Counted from the first letter of the stretch, positions 9,297 through 21,510 are shown. The stretch: DNA of 64,000 nucleotides from CAWDDA01 sp963813345 (GCA_963813345.1 CAWEYR010000020.1:62001-126000), one strand, 5' to 3'. Notes: a model not told the origin generated them from the letters alone. Numbers and translations: made by a program.

Positions 9297-10475
9297 ATGT
9301 TTTCGAGGCGATTCACGTGGAATCTTGAACCTAACCGCCTCTCGAAAGCTCTCGCAGAGAAACTACGCGCCGGTACTCCGCTTTTCGATCTGACCGAATC
9401 CAATCCCACGAAAACTGGATTTGACTATCCGGAAGATGAGATTCTTGACGCGCTAAGAGTGCCGGGGGCGATTCTCTACGAGCCGAATGCGAGGGGACTG
9501 GTCGCGGCTCGAGCAGCCGTGGCGGGCTATTATGCTGATCATGGGATTGAGATCGACCCGCAGCAGATACTCCTCACTGCAAGCACAAGTGAGTCATATG
9601 GCTTTCTCTTCAAACTCCTGACAGACCCGGGCGATGAGGTGCTCGTACCGGCACCGGGCTATCCTCTCTTCGAATTTCTAAGTGCGTTTGAAGCGGTAAC
9701 GGTGGGAACGTATAGTCTTGATTATGTGCACCCGTCGGGCTGGCGTATCGATTTCGGTTCTCTCGAATCGGCGATAACCTCGCGGACGCGCGCGCTGCTC
9801 CTCGTCAATCCAAACAATCCAACCGGCTCTCTGGTGACGCCGGACGATCGCCGCCGAGTGGTTGAGATATGCCGGCAGCACGATATTGCGTTGATCGTCG
9901 ATGAGGTGTTTATCGACTACACGTTCTCTGATACCGATGTTCGCCTGTACTCGTTCGCAGGTGAGGAAGAGGTTCTGACATTTGTCCTGAGCGGACTCTC
10001 CAAAGTTTGCGGGCTGCCCCAAATGAAGCTCGGCTGGATTGTCTCAAGTGGGCCGGAAGGAGTTCGCAACGAGGCTGGTGAAAGGCTCGACCTGATTGCC
10101 GACACGTATCTTTCAGTCAGCGCGCCAGTCCAGCATGCCGCCGCCAAATGGCTCGGGCTGCGGGGAGAGATCCAGAGTCAGATACGCGACCGTATCAGAG
10201 CCAATCTGTTGATGCTTGAGAGTCTCGTAGAGATTTCACCATGCAGATTGCTGACGGCGGATGGTGGATGGTATGCGGTGCTTGAAGTTCCCCGTAATCT
10301 GTCAGAAGAGGAACTTGTCTTCGACTTGCTTCTCAACAGCAACGTGGTTGTTCATCCTGGATACTTCTTCGATTTTGCGCGCGAAGCTTTTCTGATCCTG
10401 AGTCTATTGCCGAAGACCGAGATTTTCGAAGCCGGAGTCCGGCGTACGTTGTACCGCCTTCAGGCGGAATCTTAA
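9297..10475 (+). CDS. PLP-dependent aminotransferase class I/II, 392 aa
   Basis: Fold-type I aminotransferase, cytoplasmic; amino-donor specificity cannot be read from sequence. Landmarks: N-terminal FDLTESNPTK substrate-binding loop, VNPNNPTGSLVTPDD (PLP pocket Asn near 183), DEVFIDYTF with the PLP-nitrogen Asp near 210, and SGLSKVCGLPQMKLGW with the Schiff-base Lys near 247. Intact frame. The last residues LYRLQAES come from a family-A repeat that overlaps the stop, so the native C-terminus may have been a little shorter. The family includes aspartate, alanine and N-succinyldiaminopimelate aminotransferases. Confidence 0.88.
   Translation: MFSRRFTWNLEPNRLSKALAEKLRAGTPLFDLTESNPTKTGFDYPEDEILDALRVPGAILYEPNARGLVAARAAVAGYYADHGIEIDPQQILLTASTSESYGFLFKLLTDPGDEVLVPAPGYPLFEFLSAFEAVTVGTYSLDYVHPSGWRIDFGSLESAITSRTRALLLVNPNNPTGSLVTPDDRRRVVEICRQHDIALIVDEVFIDYTFSDTDVRLYSFAGEEEVLTFVLSGLSKVCGLPQMKLGWIVSSGPEGVRNEAGERLDLIADTYLSVSAPVQHAAAKWLGLRGEIQSQIRDRIRANLLMLESLVEISPCRLLTADGGWYAVLEVPRNLSEEELVFDLLLNSNVVVHPGYFFDFAREAFLILSLLPKTEIFEAGVRRTLYRLQAES
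10444..10471. repeat. repeat family A, single copy inside the aminotransferase end
   Basis: Complete GTACGTTGTACCGCC...GGCGGAATC unit. It encodes the last eight or nine residues of the aminotransferase and lies between convergent genes. Confidence 0.8.
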
Positions 10476-10489
10476 CGTGCCAAATCCCT

Positions 10490-10834
10490 TTATGGTTTCT
10501 TTTTCTTCTCGTCTTTGACGGGATCCTTCGAGGCCGGTTCAGTAAGCTTGTCGAGTGTCTTCCGCACTTCGACCAGCTGCAGCTGCATCACTGAGACCTG
10601 CTCCGAGAGGCCGACATACTGTTGTCTGAGATCGTTGACACCCGCAGAGCGCTCCGGGCTTTGCAGCAAAGCCTGAGTGCGAAGCTCTCGCTCCATGCCG
10701 TCGACACGAATCTGCATTTGATCGATTCGGCGCTCGATCGTGTTCAGCCTGAAATTGACATCCGGCTGGGAGGGTGTAACACCCGTGGGAACTGCGAAAA
10801 GGGAAATGATTGCAACAAAGAGTGTAGCTTTCAT
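10490..10834 (-). CDS. exported small coiled-coil protein, 114 aa
   Basis: Start chosen at ATG 10834 with GGAGG seven bases upstream. Residues 1-22 form a signal peptide (MKATLFVAIISLFAVPTGVT). The mature part is a heptad-rich coiled coil (FRLNTIERRIDQMQIRVDGM and VMQLQLVEVRKTLDKL) with a Lys-rich tail ending in KDEKKKKP. No catalytic or metal motif. It probably oligomerises in the periplasm. I do not recognise a named family. It converges on the aminotransferase. Confidence 0.6.
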   Translation of the reverse strand: MKATLFVAIISLFAVPTGVTPSQPDVNFRLNTIERRIDQMQIRVDGMERELRTQALLQSPERSAGVNDLRQQYVGLSEQVSVMQLQLVEVRKTLDKLTEPASKDPVKDEKKKKP

Positions 10835-10879
10835 GATTTGCCTCCGGTGCGTTCTAGAGTACAGACTTTGGCTTGCCGG

Positions 10880-10904
10880 CCGCAAGCTGAAGCTTGAACT
10901 CTAA
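10880..10904. repeat. repeat family B, single copy
   Basis: GCAAGCTGAAGCTTGAACTC unit in the gap between divergent genes at 10834 and 10945. Confidence 0.65.
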
Positions 10905-10944
10905 ACTTCTTCTTTGTTCGCTTCTGCCTTGGTATGCTTCGTTG

Positions 10945-12231
10945 ATGACGACTCGAAGATTCCGCCTGAAGGCGGTACTACATGCCTTGATATTCATTCC
11001 GTTGATTACTGCATATTCCGACGCGCAGATGCGGGGCGATGCGCGACTCAGCCATCTCGACAAATCTGTCGAGAGTATTCGAGAAAGGCTGAAGATACCG
11101 GCGCTTTCGGCAGCTGTAGTTGAAAAGCAGAACGTAATTTGGGCGAAGGGGTTTGGATTTCAGGACCTCGAACAGAAGCTGCGCGCAACTGAGCACACCT
11201 CGTATCACCTTGCTTCGCTGACCAAGACATTTGCCTCGACCATCATCATGCGACTCGTTGAACAGGGCAAAGTGAAACTTGACGATCCAGTCTCCGACTA
11301 TGGCATCTCCGTCGATAGCAAAGAAGTTGTACGTGTCAAACATCTGCTGTCTCATACGTCCGAGGGGACTCCCGGTGACGGCTACAAGTACAACGGAAAC
11401 AGATTTGCTCAGCTCGACAAGGTTGTCGAAAAGGCAACAGGAAAGACGTTTGGTGAAGTTGTCATTACCGAGATTCTCGATCCTCTCGGTCTCAACGAAA
11501 CTGCGCCTTATCTCTGGCCCGAAGCGCAGGGTCGCTCTCAGATCGAACGACAACGCTTCGAGACTGTTTCGCGCAATCTTGCAGCGCCGTACGCGCTCAA
11601 TGATGACGCCATCCCGGTCAGAGGAGAGTATCCGAAGCGCTTCAGCGTTTCGGCCGGGTTGATCTCTTCTGTCCTCGACATGGCAAAGTACGATATCGCA
11701 ATCGATCGTAACCGGTTCCTCTCCCGCGAAACTCAACAACTGGCTTTCACTCCGATGAAGTCCAATAAGGGAAGGGACCTGCCTTATGGACTTGGCTGGT
11801 TTACACAGAACCTGAACGGCGTGCAGTTGATCTGGCACTATGGTTACTGGGTGTGCAATTCGTCGTTGATACTCAAGGTACCCAAACAAAACATAACTTT
11901 CATTGCCATGGCAAATACTGACAATCTGAGCCGGCCGACTGATCTCGGCGCCGGGGATGTCACAAGCTCGCCTGTCGGACTGGCCTTTCTGAAGATATTT
12001 GTCTTTCCAGGGATGTTTGGGGAGGCAATTCCTGAAATTGACTGGAACGCCGGCGACGACGAGCTGAAAAAGACCCTCAAGGCCCTTGCCGGCCGTCGTT
12101 ATATCGATATCGTCAAAAAAGAAATGGTCGTAGAGGCACGTATGCGCTCCAGTGTAAAACGCAACAGCGATGCCGATCGCCTCAAGAGAATCTTCTCCGA
12201 GGTCTTTCCGGGAGAGCAGTGGAAACAGTAG
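10945..12231 (+). CDS. exported serine hydrolase, beta-lactamase/PBP4 (class C) fold, 428 aa
   Basis: Periplasmic serine hydrolase of the AmpC/EstB superfamily; substrate not predictable. The nucleophile motif SxxK is SLTKT (near residue 90) and the Tyr motif is YKYNG (near 150). A signal peptide spans residues 1-28. It begins TTRRFRLKAV, which is a family-A repeat translated in frame (10958-10984), so the n-region of the signal peptide is repeat-derived. ATG 10945 is preferred; the frame is open to 10894. The 3' end overlaps the copper-ATPase start by 13 bases, suggesting coupling. Confidence 0.82.
   Translation: MTTRRFRLKAVLHALIFIPLITAYSDAQMRGDARLSHLDKSVESIRERLKIPALSAAVVEKQNVIWAKGFGFQDLEQKLRATEHTSYHLASLTKTFASTIIMRLVEQGKVKLDDPVSDYGISVDSKEVVRVKHLLSHTSEGTPGDGYKYNGNRFAQLDKVVEKATGKTFGEVVITEILDPLGLNETAPYLWPEAQGRSQIERQRFETVSRNLAAPYALNDDAIPVRGEYPKRFSVSAGLISSVLDMAKYDIAIDRNRFLSRETQQLAFTPMKSNKGRDLPYGLGWFTQNLNGVQLIWHYGYWVCNSSLILKVPKQNITFIAMANTDNLSRPTDLGAGDVTSSPVGLAFLKIFVFPGMFGEAIPEIDWNAGDDELKKTLKALAGRRYIDIVKKEMVVEARMRSSVKRNSDADRLKRIFSEVFPGEQWKQ
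10958..10984. repeat. repeat family A inside the hydrolase signal peptide
   Basis: Reverse-orientation family-A unit (GATTCCGCCTGAAGGCGGTA) encoding RFRLKAVL at the start of the hydrolase. The same peptide starts the rhamnogalacturonan lyase at 21553-21582. Confidence 0.8.
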
Positions 12232-14554
12232 TAAAGTCTGAAAACTCTCATATCGATCCGATCTGTGGAATGACGGTCGATCCCGAGCGCGCGGCCGGGC
12301 GTTTCGAGTACGACGGTGAGAATTACTATTTCTGCAGCACACATTGCCTTCATAAGTTCAGCGCAAACCCGTCCTCGTTTATCCGGAAAGTATCGCCTCC
12401 GGCCGCAGTTGCTCCTCCGGCCGTAACTGGAGCCGGTCGAGAGTACACCTGCCCAATGCATCCGGAGATTGTTCGTGACGGTCCCGGCAGTTGTCCGATT
12501 TGCGGGATGGCGCTCGAACCCAGAACGATAAGCCTCGATGAGCCGGAGAATCCCGAGCTCGCCGACATGCAAAGGCGTTTCTGGATAAGCCTCGTGCTGA
12601 CGGTTCCAGTGTTTCTTCTGGCCATGTCCGAAATGCTTCCCGGACAGCCGGTCCAGCACGCCGTTGGATACAAGACTCTCGCCATCATCCAGCTGGTGTT
12701 ATCGACACCCGTAGTTTTATGGGGCGGCTGGCCGTTTTTTGAGCGGGGCTGGCAATCGATCATCAATCGCAGTCCGAACATGTTCACGCTGATCGCGATC
12801 GGGACGGGTGCGGCGTATTTGTTCAGTGTCGCGGCAACTCTTGCGCCCGGCGTTTTCCCCGACTCGTTTCGTGGACACGGTGGCGCCATACCAGTCTACT
12901 TTGAGGCCGCCGCTGTGATCACGACGCTTGTATTGCTTGGACAGGTCCTCGAGCTGCGCGCGCGACAACAAACGGGAAGCGCGATAAGAGCGCTTCTCAA
13001 GCTCGCACCAAAGACCGCGCACATCATAGGACGGGACGGTAGTGAAGAGGAGATCGCGCTGGAACTTGTCAAACCGGGCGACCGCTTGCGCGTCCGGCCT
13101 GGAGAGAAGGTTCCTGTAGATGGAGTCGTGGACCGAGGACAGAGCTCGGTGGATGAATCGATGATAACGGGAGAGCCGATTCCTGCAGAGAAGGCGAGTG
13201 GAAGCAAGGTCACTGGAGGTACGGTTAACGGGACGGGCAGTTTTGTAATGGTGGCGGAACGCGTTGGGAACGAAACTCTCCTGGCGCAGATTGTGCGCCT
13301 CGTCGGTGAAGCGCAACGCAGCCGAGCTCCGATTCAAAGACTTGCCGATCAGATTTCAGCCTGGTTCGTTCCTATAGTCATACTTGTGGCGATTGTGACT
13401 TTTATCGTGTGGGCCGCAATCGGGCCTCAGCCGAGTTTTGGCTACGCCCTTGTCAATGCGGTTGCCGTCCTGATCATCGCGTGTCCATGTGCGCTGGGCC
13501 TCGCGACGCCGATGTCGGTGATGGTCGGCACGGGTCGAGGTGCAGCGGCTGGAATTCTCATAAGGAACGCCGAGGCCCTCGAGGCGATGGAAAAAGTGAA
13601 TACGCTGATCATTGATAAGACCGGCACGATCACGGAGGGAAAGCCGCGCGTCGAATCAGTGATCGCTTTCAAATCATTTAGCGAAGAACAACTGATTCAG
13701 TTTGCTGCCAGCATCGAGGTTGGAAGCGAGCATCCGCTTGCTTCGGCTATCGTCTCGAACAGCGCTGTGCGGAACCTGAAGCTGCAGGAAGTCGATGGGT
13801 TCAGCTCGATAACAGGCAAAGGAGTCATCGGATCGGTCGGCGGGCACCGAGTTGGGCTTGGCAACGAAGCGCTGCTGAAAGAACTCGGCGTCGAGGCCGA
13901 CGCGTCCCATATTGATCACGCGGATAAGTTGCGATCGGCGGGTCAGACTGTCGTATTCATAACGATTGATGGAGCGATCTGCGGTCTTATTAGCGTTGCT
14001 GACCCGATCAAGGACTCATCGCGCGATGCGATACAGGGTCTGAAGGCAGAGAAGCTCGAGCTTATCATGCTCACCGGGGACAACCAGACGACGGCCCAGG
14101 CAGTAGCTCGCGAGCTTGGCATTCAACGCGTGTTTGCGGACGTTTCACCTCAAGAGAAGCACGAAGTCGTCAAAAGGCTCAGGGCTGAAGGAAGAATCGT
14201 CGCGATGGCAGGTGACGGAATCAACGATGCTCCGGCGCTGGCTGCTGCCGATGTTGGAATCGCTATGGGAACCGGAACCGATGTGGCGATCGAGAGTGCG
14301 GACATTACGCTCGTCAAAGGCAATTTGAACGGCATCCTGCGAGCACGGCGTCTGAGCCTGGCGACAATGCGAAACATAAGGCAGAACCTTTTTTTGCGTT
14401 CGTCTATAACGCTCTCGGTGTGCCGCTGGCTACTGGGATTCTCTATCCGTTCTTTGGCCTGCTACTCAGCCCCATGATCGCAAGCGCGGCGATGACTTTC
14501 AGTTCGGTCTCTGTAATCGCAAATGCGCTCAGACTGAGGTCGGTGGATTTGTAA
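12219..14554 (+). CDS. copA: copper-translocating P1B-type ATPase with YHS and heavy-metal-binding N-domains (one indel)
   Basis: Inner-membrane ATPase exporting Cu+ (or Ag+). A YHS metal-binding domain (DPICGMTVDP...YYFCSTHC, residues 12-50) comes first, then the Cys-rich YTCPMHPEI...CPICGM domain (about 75-110), transmembrane helices, the CPC transport motif in IIACPCALGLATP near 423, DKTGTITEG phosphorylation site near 465, and GDGINDAPALAAADVG near 665. A seven-T run near 14385 has lost one T; restoring it gives NLFFAFVYNALGVPLAAG and the normal C-terminal membrane pair ending VDL before TAA at 14552. About 778 aa. It overlaps the upstream hydrolase. No copper regulator is adjacent. Confidence 0.93.
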
Positions 14555-14555
14555 G

Positions 14556-14626
14556 TATGGAGTTCAAGCTTGAGCTTGCTCTTACATTCGAACTGCGAAG
14601 AGCAAGCTGAAGCTTGAACTCCATAC
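14556..14626. repeat. repeat family B, inverted pair
   Basis: GTATGGAGTTCAAGCTTGAG and its near-complement enclose about 25 bases immediately after copA. It probably forms a terminator-like foldback. The remaining bases to 14772 hold no gene. Confidence 0.85.
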
Positions 14627-14772
14627 GAAAACGAAATCAGAGGTCCCGAAATCGGACACTCAATTCAGAGCGAAGTCGAGCTTCAAAGCCTTTCGTTATT
14701 GATGTATAAGGCTTTGCACGATTCCGAGCTCTGGCACAAGATTCGACTCCGAAGCGAGGCGGAGGGCACACC

Positions 14773-17216
14773 ATGTTAGGGATCTTCGTTATGGCGTCCG
14801 CATGTTCTCAAGTCGCCGGGTTTCACAGCGACTACGGTATTGACGTTAGCCATCGGGATCGGAGCAGCCTCGGCAATCTTCAGTATCGTCAATGTCGTCG
14901 TCCTTAACCCCTATCCGTACAGGGACCAGAAGAGGCTGCTTTTTGTAAGACACAACCTCCCAAAGCTCGGCGCTCTTAAACAGGTTCGTTCATCAGGCCC
15001 GGAATTCCTGGAGATCGCGGAAACACCGTCCTTTGAGCATGTCGCGGCATTCGAACCGGTCAGCAGGAATCTTACGGGAGGCCAGGTGCCTGAAAGAATC
15101 GCGGCAGCGAAAGTCTCCTCGACGTGGTTTGATCTCCTTGGTGTCTCGCCGATTCTCGGGCGCACGATCAACCCTGAAGAGCAGGGATCCAAAGGGCAGC
15201 GCGTCCTGGTCATTGGTCACGGGCTCTGGCAAAAACGCTTTGGCGGCGAACGTGACGTGATAGGAAAGACGGTATCACTTGATGATGAGCCGTTCACTAT
15301 CATTGGTGTCATGCCTCCTCGATTCCGTTTTGACGGTGCTGAGGCATGGTTTCCATTTCCTTTCGACTTTCAACAGACTCCGCGATCCAGTCGCTCATAC
15401 GCTGTTATTTCCCGCATAAAGGAGAACGTTTCGGTCGAGCAGGCGGAAGCTGAGCTCGAACTGCTGGCTCGACAGAACGAGCAGTCTTTCGTGGCAACCA
15501 ATCCGGAATACGCCGGGCGCACATTCTTCCTCGAGCCGATTTCCGAGTTCTACATGGGCACTCTGACAAAAGCTGTGCTGATTCTCTTTGGTGCGGTTGG
15601 TCTGGTGCTGCTTGTCGCGTGTGCAAACGTTGCAGGGCTGCTGCTGGCACGGTCCATGGGACGCGCACACGATATCTCAGTTCGTATGGCACTTGGCGCC
15701 AGGCGGTTCGCAATAGTACGGCAGATGCTCGCTGAGAGTGCAGTGCTCGCCCTTCTCGGCGGAGGAATCGGCGTTCTGGCGGCGATATGGGGTATTGACG
15801 CACTTGTCGCGCTCGCGCCGGACGGTGCAATTCCAACCGGTGTCGAAGTGCGAATGGACAGCCGGGTTCTGATATTCTCGATCGCCCTGTCGCTCCTGAC
15901 CTGCTTAATCTTCGGCCTGTGGCCCGCACTCGAGAGCTCACGCCCCGATCTGGAGGAGTCTTTGAAATCGGGGAGTACAAGGACAACAGCAAGCCGGCGA
16001 AATCTGCTCGCTCGCAATCTACTGGTTGTGGGTGAGATTGGCCTGGCGCTTGTGCTGCTGGTAATGGCCGGGTTGATGATACGAACCTTCGCGCGTCTGA
16101 CAGCGATTGATCCGGGATTCAATCCCGACAATCTGCTGACAATGAGAGTCAATCGCTCACCTGCGAAATCCGAGCAGGGTCGAAAGAACGCAGTCTTTTT
16201 TCAGCAGTTGATCGAGAGCGTTCGAACAGTGCCGGGCGTGGTCGGAGTTGCAGTAATGTCACACTCGCCTTTTGTAATGAGAGAGGACTGGACGGTCACG
16301 GTGGACAACAAGTCACTTGCGCCTGATCAGGCTACAGTGAACGTGGACACGAGGACCGTTAGTCCGGAATTCTTTAACGTCATGGGCATTCCGCTCAAGA
16401 AGGGCGAAGTTTTCGCAGCGAGCGACACAGCTGATTTCTCTACAGAAGAGGGTCGCGCCGCGGCGCGGCCTGTCGTCATCATCAACGAAGCGCTGGCGAA
16501 GCGCTTCTGGCCGGGAGAGGAAGCGCTTGGCAAGCGGTTAAAGGTAGGCAAGGCGGATTCGAACAACCCGTGGTTCGAGATCAAGGGGATTGTTGGAAAC
16601 TCGTGCGCAACAGGTGCTCGATCGGGAGACGAAGCCTGAGGCGTATTTCGCAATCGGCCAGTTGGCGTGGAGGTACCGGCGCATGAACCTGGTCGTGAGA
16701 ACACAGTCGGATCCTCATTCGATGGTCGGCTCGATTCAGAACGCGATTTGGAAGATTGACCGGGACCAGCCCGTCTACGAAGTGCGAACGTTTGACGAGA
16801 TGATCGGCCGATCCCTTAGCACACGGCGATTCGTAATGTTTCTTCTCGCGGTCTTCGGTGCGATTGCTCTGGCGCTTGCAGGAATTGGGATCTATGCGCT
16901 GATTTCATATTCTATCAGTCGCCGAACGCACGAAATAGGAGTTCGGCTCGCGCTCGGAGCGCAGAGTCGCGATGTCGTCAGAATGGTGCTGCGAAACGGG
17001 ATGATGCTGACGGTGGCGGGAGTCGGAATCGGGATTGTAGCAGTGCTGCTGCTGGCTCGGTTACTGGTTACGCTTCTTTATGAAGTGGGCACTTCTGATC
17101 CTCGTGCAATAGCGGGAGCCGCCGTCGTGCTGATAGTCGTCGCGTCCCTGGCCTGTTACATTCCAGCCCGTCGTGCTGCAAAGGTCGACCCGATGACGGC
17201 GCTGAGATACGAGTAA
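14773..17216 (+). CDS. ABC transporter permease of the acidobacterial duplicated (ADOP) type (three indels)
   Basis: MacB/FtsX-like permease with two MacB periplasmic-core plus FtsX membrane units in one chain; typically without its own ATPase gene (family knowledge). The start is near 14773; after two one-base deletions (near 14778 and 14809) the N-terminus reads as DLRYGVRMF then SPGFTATTVLTLAIGIGAASAIFS. Transmembrane groups lie at about 15580-15800 and 15850-16100, and again at 16830-17170; the last group ends with the family signature ARRAAKVDPMTALRYE. A one-base insertion near 16602 splits the second periplasmic core. Substrate unknown; many members sit in macrolide- or lipoprotein-type export systems. 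Confidence 0.9.
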
Positions 17217-17559
17217 AGTCGGGGCGAGAATCGATCTTGCCGGAGTGCGTCGAACAGTATCGGTAGCCAGGGGTTGAGTCTTCGAAACCCCTGGTCGCAT
17301 CGGAGAGACGCCATCCCCGAGGGTCGAGAACGATCTTGTCAGGGTGTCGCGTTCTGGCATTCCACCGGCATGAATTCGTCGCCTCCGGCGTCAAGCCAAT
17401 CCCGCAAAGGACCAATCCCAGTCGCTGCTTCGCAGCGCGTATATGCGTTTGCACGGCTGCTGCTGTAGAATCAATTCCAACATCACACTAATTGACGACT
17501 ACCTGCTCTGGCGTTGCTGGGATTTTGAAGCTGTTCGAATAACCGCGGGGAGGTTGGTA
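17217..17559. other. intergenic region with degenerate composite repeat
   Basis: Holds a partial third copy of the composite element at 17262-17340 (GTAGCCAGGGGTTGAGTC and its internal palindrome, then degraded sequence) and a CTGCTTCGCAGCG palindrome at 17424-17436. No gene. The ribosome site GGGGAGG of the next gene lies at 17547-17553. Confidence 0.6.
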
Positions 17560-20500
17560 ATGAAAAGAGTTGGCCACTTTCTCATGCAGGGTATCTTCGT
17601 CGCGTTGCTGACGGGGAGCGCGATCGCTCAAAGCAATCGCGGTGGCATCACCGGGACGGTTCTCGATAAAGAGGGTGCGGTCATACCCGGCGCAAAAGTG
17701 ACCGTTACCAATCTCGGCACGAATCAGAAACAGACGCTGACCACTTCGGGCACAGGTTCCTATTCAGTCTCCTCACTCGAGCCGGTTCTTTATCGTGTCT
17801 CGGCTGAGGCTACGGGGTTCAAGCGCGGCGTCGTTGACAATATCAAGGTAGACACCGCCGCGATTGCGACTGTCGATGTCGTTCTCGAGACGGGGGATCT
17901 CACCAACGAGGTTACGGTAACTGCGGAGTCTCCGATTGTTAACTCGCAATCGGGAACGGCGACGCAGACTATCAGCGAGCGCCAGATTCAGGAGATACCT
18001 CTCAGCAACCGGAGCGTACTCGATCTCGCGCTGACCATCCCCAACGTGACAGGTGATGCGGGGAGTGAAGACCCGGAAGTCACGTCCGGACAACCTGTGC
18101 CCGGGTTCAACCTGAGCCTCAACGGCGGCCGGCCGGGGAGCACATCGATCCTTGCCGATGGTGTAAACAACACGGGAGTCGGAGTCGCTCGCGCGGTGGT
18201 CAGCTTCACGCCGGAGACAGTTCAGGAATTCACTGTTCAGACTTCGGCCTACGACGCGCAGTACGGCAGGACCGGAGGCGGAGTGATCAATGTCACGACA
18301 AAGTCCGGCACGAACAGGCTGAACGGAGTGGCGCTCTTCTATCACCGGAATCCCGCGACAAATGCCGAGAAGTGGACGACCTCGACGCTTCGTCCTCCGA
18401 ACAATCTTCGATACAGCCAGGGATCGTTCACGATTGGCGGACCGGTGTGGCTGCCAAAGAAGGTTTTCGGTCCGGCGAGTTACGACGGACGCGACCGCAC
18501 ATTCTTTTTCTTCGCATATGAACCGCGCTGGAGGAATGATTTTGTAGTTACTGACACGCTGCTCCCCACTGACGCGATGCGAGGAGGTGACTTCACCGGC
18601 CTTTCGAGAATTGCCAATGGCTGGGCTCCTGCAAACGTGGTCTCGCAGTTCAGGATTCCAGTGACGAGCACCAACACGAACATCTATCAGCAATTCAATC
18701 TGGTAGGTGGCAAGCTGGTCCCGATAGTTCTCGGGGCGGGGCAGTTGTTTCAGCCTTTCCCGAACAATCGGGTGCCTCAGGCCTTTATGGATCCGAATGC
18801 GTTACGCGCGCTTGACGCAATGCCACGTGCAGGCAACTACTTCATCAATGAAGCGGGACAATTGGCGAACTATGTTGTCAATCGCTTTGTCGAGCAGAAT
18901 GAGACCAGGTGGAACGCGAGAATTGATCACCAGATTTCGCAGAGCAACCGCATCAGTGCGCGGTACACCAAGGTGCCGGCGGTTGGTGTTCGCGGGTTTG
19001 GAAGCGAGATCAACGGCAATTCAGCTGCGTATAGCGACTCGAATCAGCTGGTCATCTCCGACACTCACACTTTTTCGCCAGCTGTTATCAACGAGATCAG
19101 GATCAACTATACGCGCGGCGTTTTCAGCGAAGACTTCTCGCCATTCTATTCAATCAAGGGTGGATACAATCTGGCGAATGAATGGGGGATTCCAACGCTG
19201 ACAGACGGAGGAATGCCGCTCTATCAGTTCCTCGATGGCCCGAATGCTTTCTTCAACATCGGTTCATCGGGCTCGACGAACAATTTCAATGTTGAAGAGC
19301 GTTACAACATCAACAATCTCACGTACTGGAATCGCGGATCGATGGCCTGGAAGTTTGGAGTTGATCTGAATCACGAACTTTTGAACGTGATTCCGTTCTT
19401 CGGTGCTTCAGGCGGGCGATGGGATTTCCGTGTCCTGCAAACGAGTGACAATCGAACAACCAATGCAACTGCAGGTGGCAACAGTTTTGCCAGCTATCTG
19501 ATGGGTGTTTCGAACGCGGCGCTGGTCCGGCCGGTGCTGATTCCTTATTACTATCGTTGGCAGAGTCTGGCGGCGTTTGTTCAGAATGATTGGAAGGTCA
19601 AGCCGAACCTGACGCTCAATCTGGGTGTGCGCTATTCGCTTCAATATCCGCGAACTGAAAAATACGACCGGCAGGGCGTCTTTCTTCCAGAGCTTGCGAA
19701 ACAGTTTCCTTTGACGACGCCGATCACGATTGCGGGAGAGACTTTTACATCCGCACTTGTGCCGCCGTTTGGATATTCGGGCCGGGGAGGCAGATCGCGT
19801 TACATCTTCCCGGTGGAGTACACAAACTTTGAGCCACGCATCGGGTTCGCATGGTCTCCAACTCGATTTAGTGGAAAGTTTGTGGTTCGCGGCGGTTACG
19901 GAATGTCGCACGCGCCGATCAATGGCAATAATCGCGCGCCGTTTCCTGACTTCGGCGCGACAAACAATGTCGGGACGACAGCAACCGGCTCTACGGGAAC
20001 TGCCGATCCAACGCAGCCACTCAGGCTTTCGAACGCACCTCTGATAGCGAATCTGACACCAGAGCAGGCCCTGCGAATTCCTGAGGACGGGCTGGTATAT
20101 CTGGACAGCCTTGCGATCCCGGGATTTGCGATTTCAGGGAACACCAAAATCCCGTACGTGCAGAACTGGAATCTCTCTTTGTCGTACGAGCTGTTCAGAA
20201 ACACGGTTGTAGAAGTGGCGTATGTCGGCAGCAAGGGCACAAACCTTTATATGCCGCGCGTCAACACGAATCCTCGCAATATCGACTTCGTCGAGACACT
20301 TGAAGCGAACAATCTGAGCGCAGACACGAATATCACCGATCCGCTTGGTCGCAGAAGTCTGATTGGCACACCGTTGAGTATTCAACGCGGAAGCCTCGAC
20401 AGTCACTTCCTTGGTTTCAACAGTCTCTTCTCTTATTTTGACGCGTCGGCAAACAGCGTCAGACATGCAACCTACGTCAGCTTCAACAGGCGTTTCAGCC

Positions 20501-21509
20501 GCGGCCTGGATTTCCGCGCGAACTATACGTTCGGCAAATCGATCGATGATGCATCCGACTCGAGCCCTGACACGCGCGTGCTGACGACGGCAAGCACGCC
20601 CGGTCACGTCACGTTTGGTGCTCCGCGCTATCTCGACAGATCGATATCGACTTATGACATCCGGCACAATTTCACCGCCACGGGTGTATACAACCTGCCA
20701 TTTGGCAAAGGCGAAAAGTTCCTGACGGATGCGTCCTGGCCGCTTCAAACGGTAGCCGGAGGCTGGCAGTTCGCAGGTTACTTTCGATTGCAGGGTGGCT
20801 ATCCGTTTGTCCCTTCGATTGTGGACGCCAATCGTCTGAGCGCCGATATCACTCACGTGATTCGTCCGGATCTGGTGCCTGGAGTGTCGCTCAAGAATCC
20901 GAGATGGACGCGCGATTGTCCTGTCGGCAATCTCTGTGAGCCATACGTCAACCCGGCAGCGTTTATGCGACCGGCGAAGGGATCACTTGGCACGGCGCCG
21001 CGGACGCTCGATATTCGGGGTCCGATGCAGCGATACTTCGACATCTCGCTTCAGAAGGACTTCAGGCTGGGAGGTGATGGCCGGCGCAAGGTTCAATTTC
21101 GCGTCGATTTCATCAATGTCTTCAACAGCCCGATCTTCCGGCTGAACAATCTTGACTTCATGGGCCTTCCCGACGAAGCAGTCATCTCGACCGGTGATTA
21201 CGACGCGTGGGCGGCGTACGCTCCCGGCCGCCCGGCTCGCTCGACGCCTGCCGGTGCTGCGTTGTTTGCGCAGGTTCAGGGTTTTGTCACAGGCAATCGG
21301 CTTCCGAGCGGAGCGCTTCCTCTGGACTACTTTGCGAATGTCCGGCTTCCGGAGGGAGTTGCAACCACTGACGCAAACGCGTTCGATATCAGCAATCTCA
21401 CGGGTTACAAGCTCTATCGGTTGAGAAGGGCCTACGCGACGAGCTGGGGCACGCTGCGAGAGCTTGGTCTGCCACGGTACATTCAGTTCGGATTGAAGAT
21501 TATTTCTAG
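17560..21509 (+). CDS. TonB-dependent outer-membrane receptor, Oar-like with carboxypeptidase-regulatory domain
   Basis: Outer-membrane receptor of about 1,316 aa. Signal peptide residues 1-25, carboxypeptidase-regulatory-like beta-sandwich (GGITGTVLDKEGAVIPGAKV, about 28-110), plug domain with the TonB-type segment (DGVNNTGVG and YDAQYGRTGGGVINVTTKSGTN near 240), then a long beta barrel. The expected C-terminus is IQFGLKIIF followed by TAG, but one T is missing near 21506, so the stop is lost and the raw frame runs on into the next gene. I end the gene there. The neighbour is a pectin-backbone lyase, so uptake of rhamnogalacturonan fragments is a reasonable inference. Confidence 0.9.
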
Positions 21510-21510
21510 G

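Noticed and set aside
10978..12342. 454-residue minus-strand open frame opposite the serine hydrolase
   Set aside because: It mirrors a clear hydrolase gene and has no conserved pattern, ribosome site or promoter.
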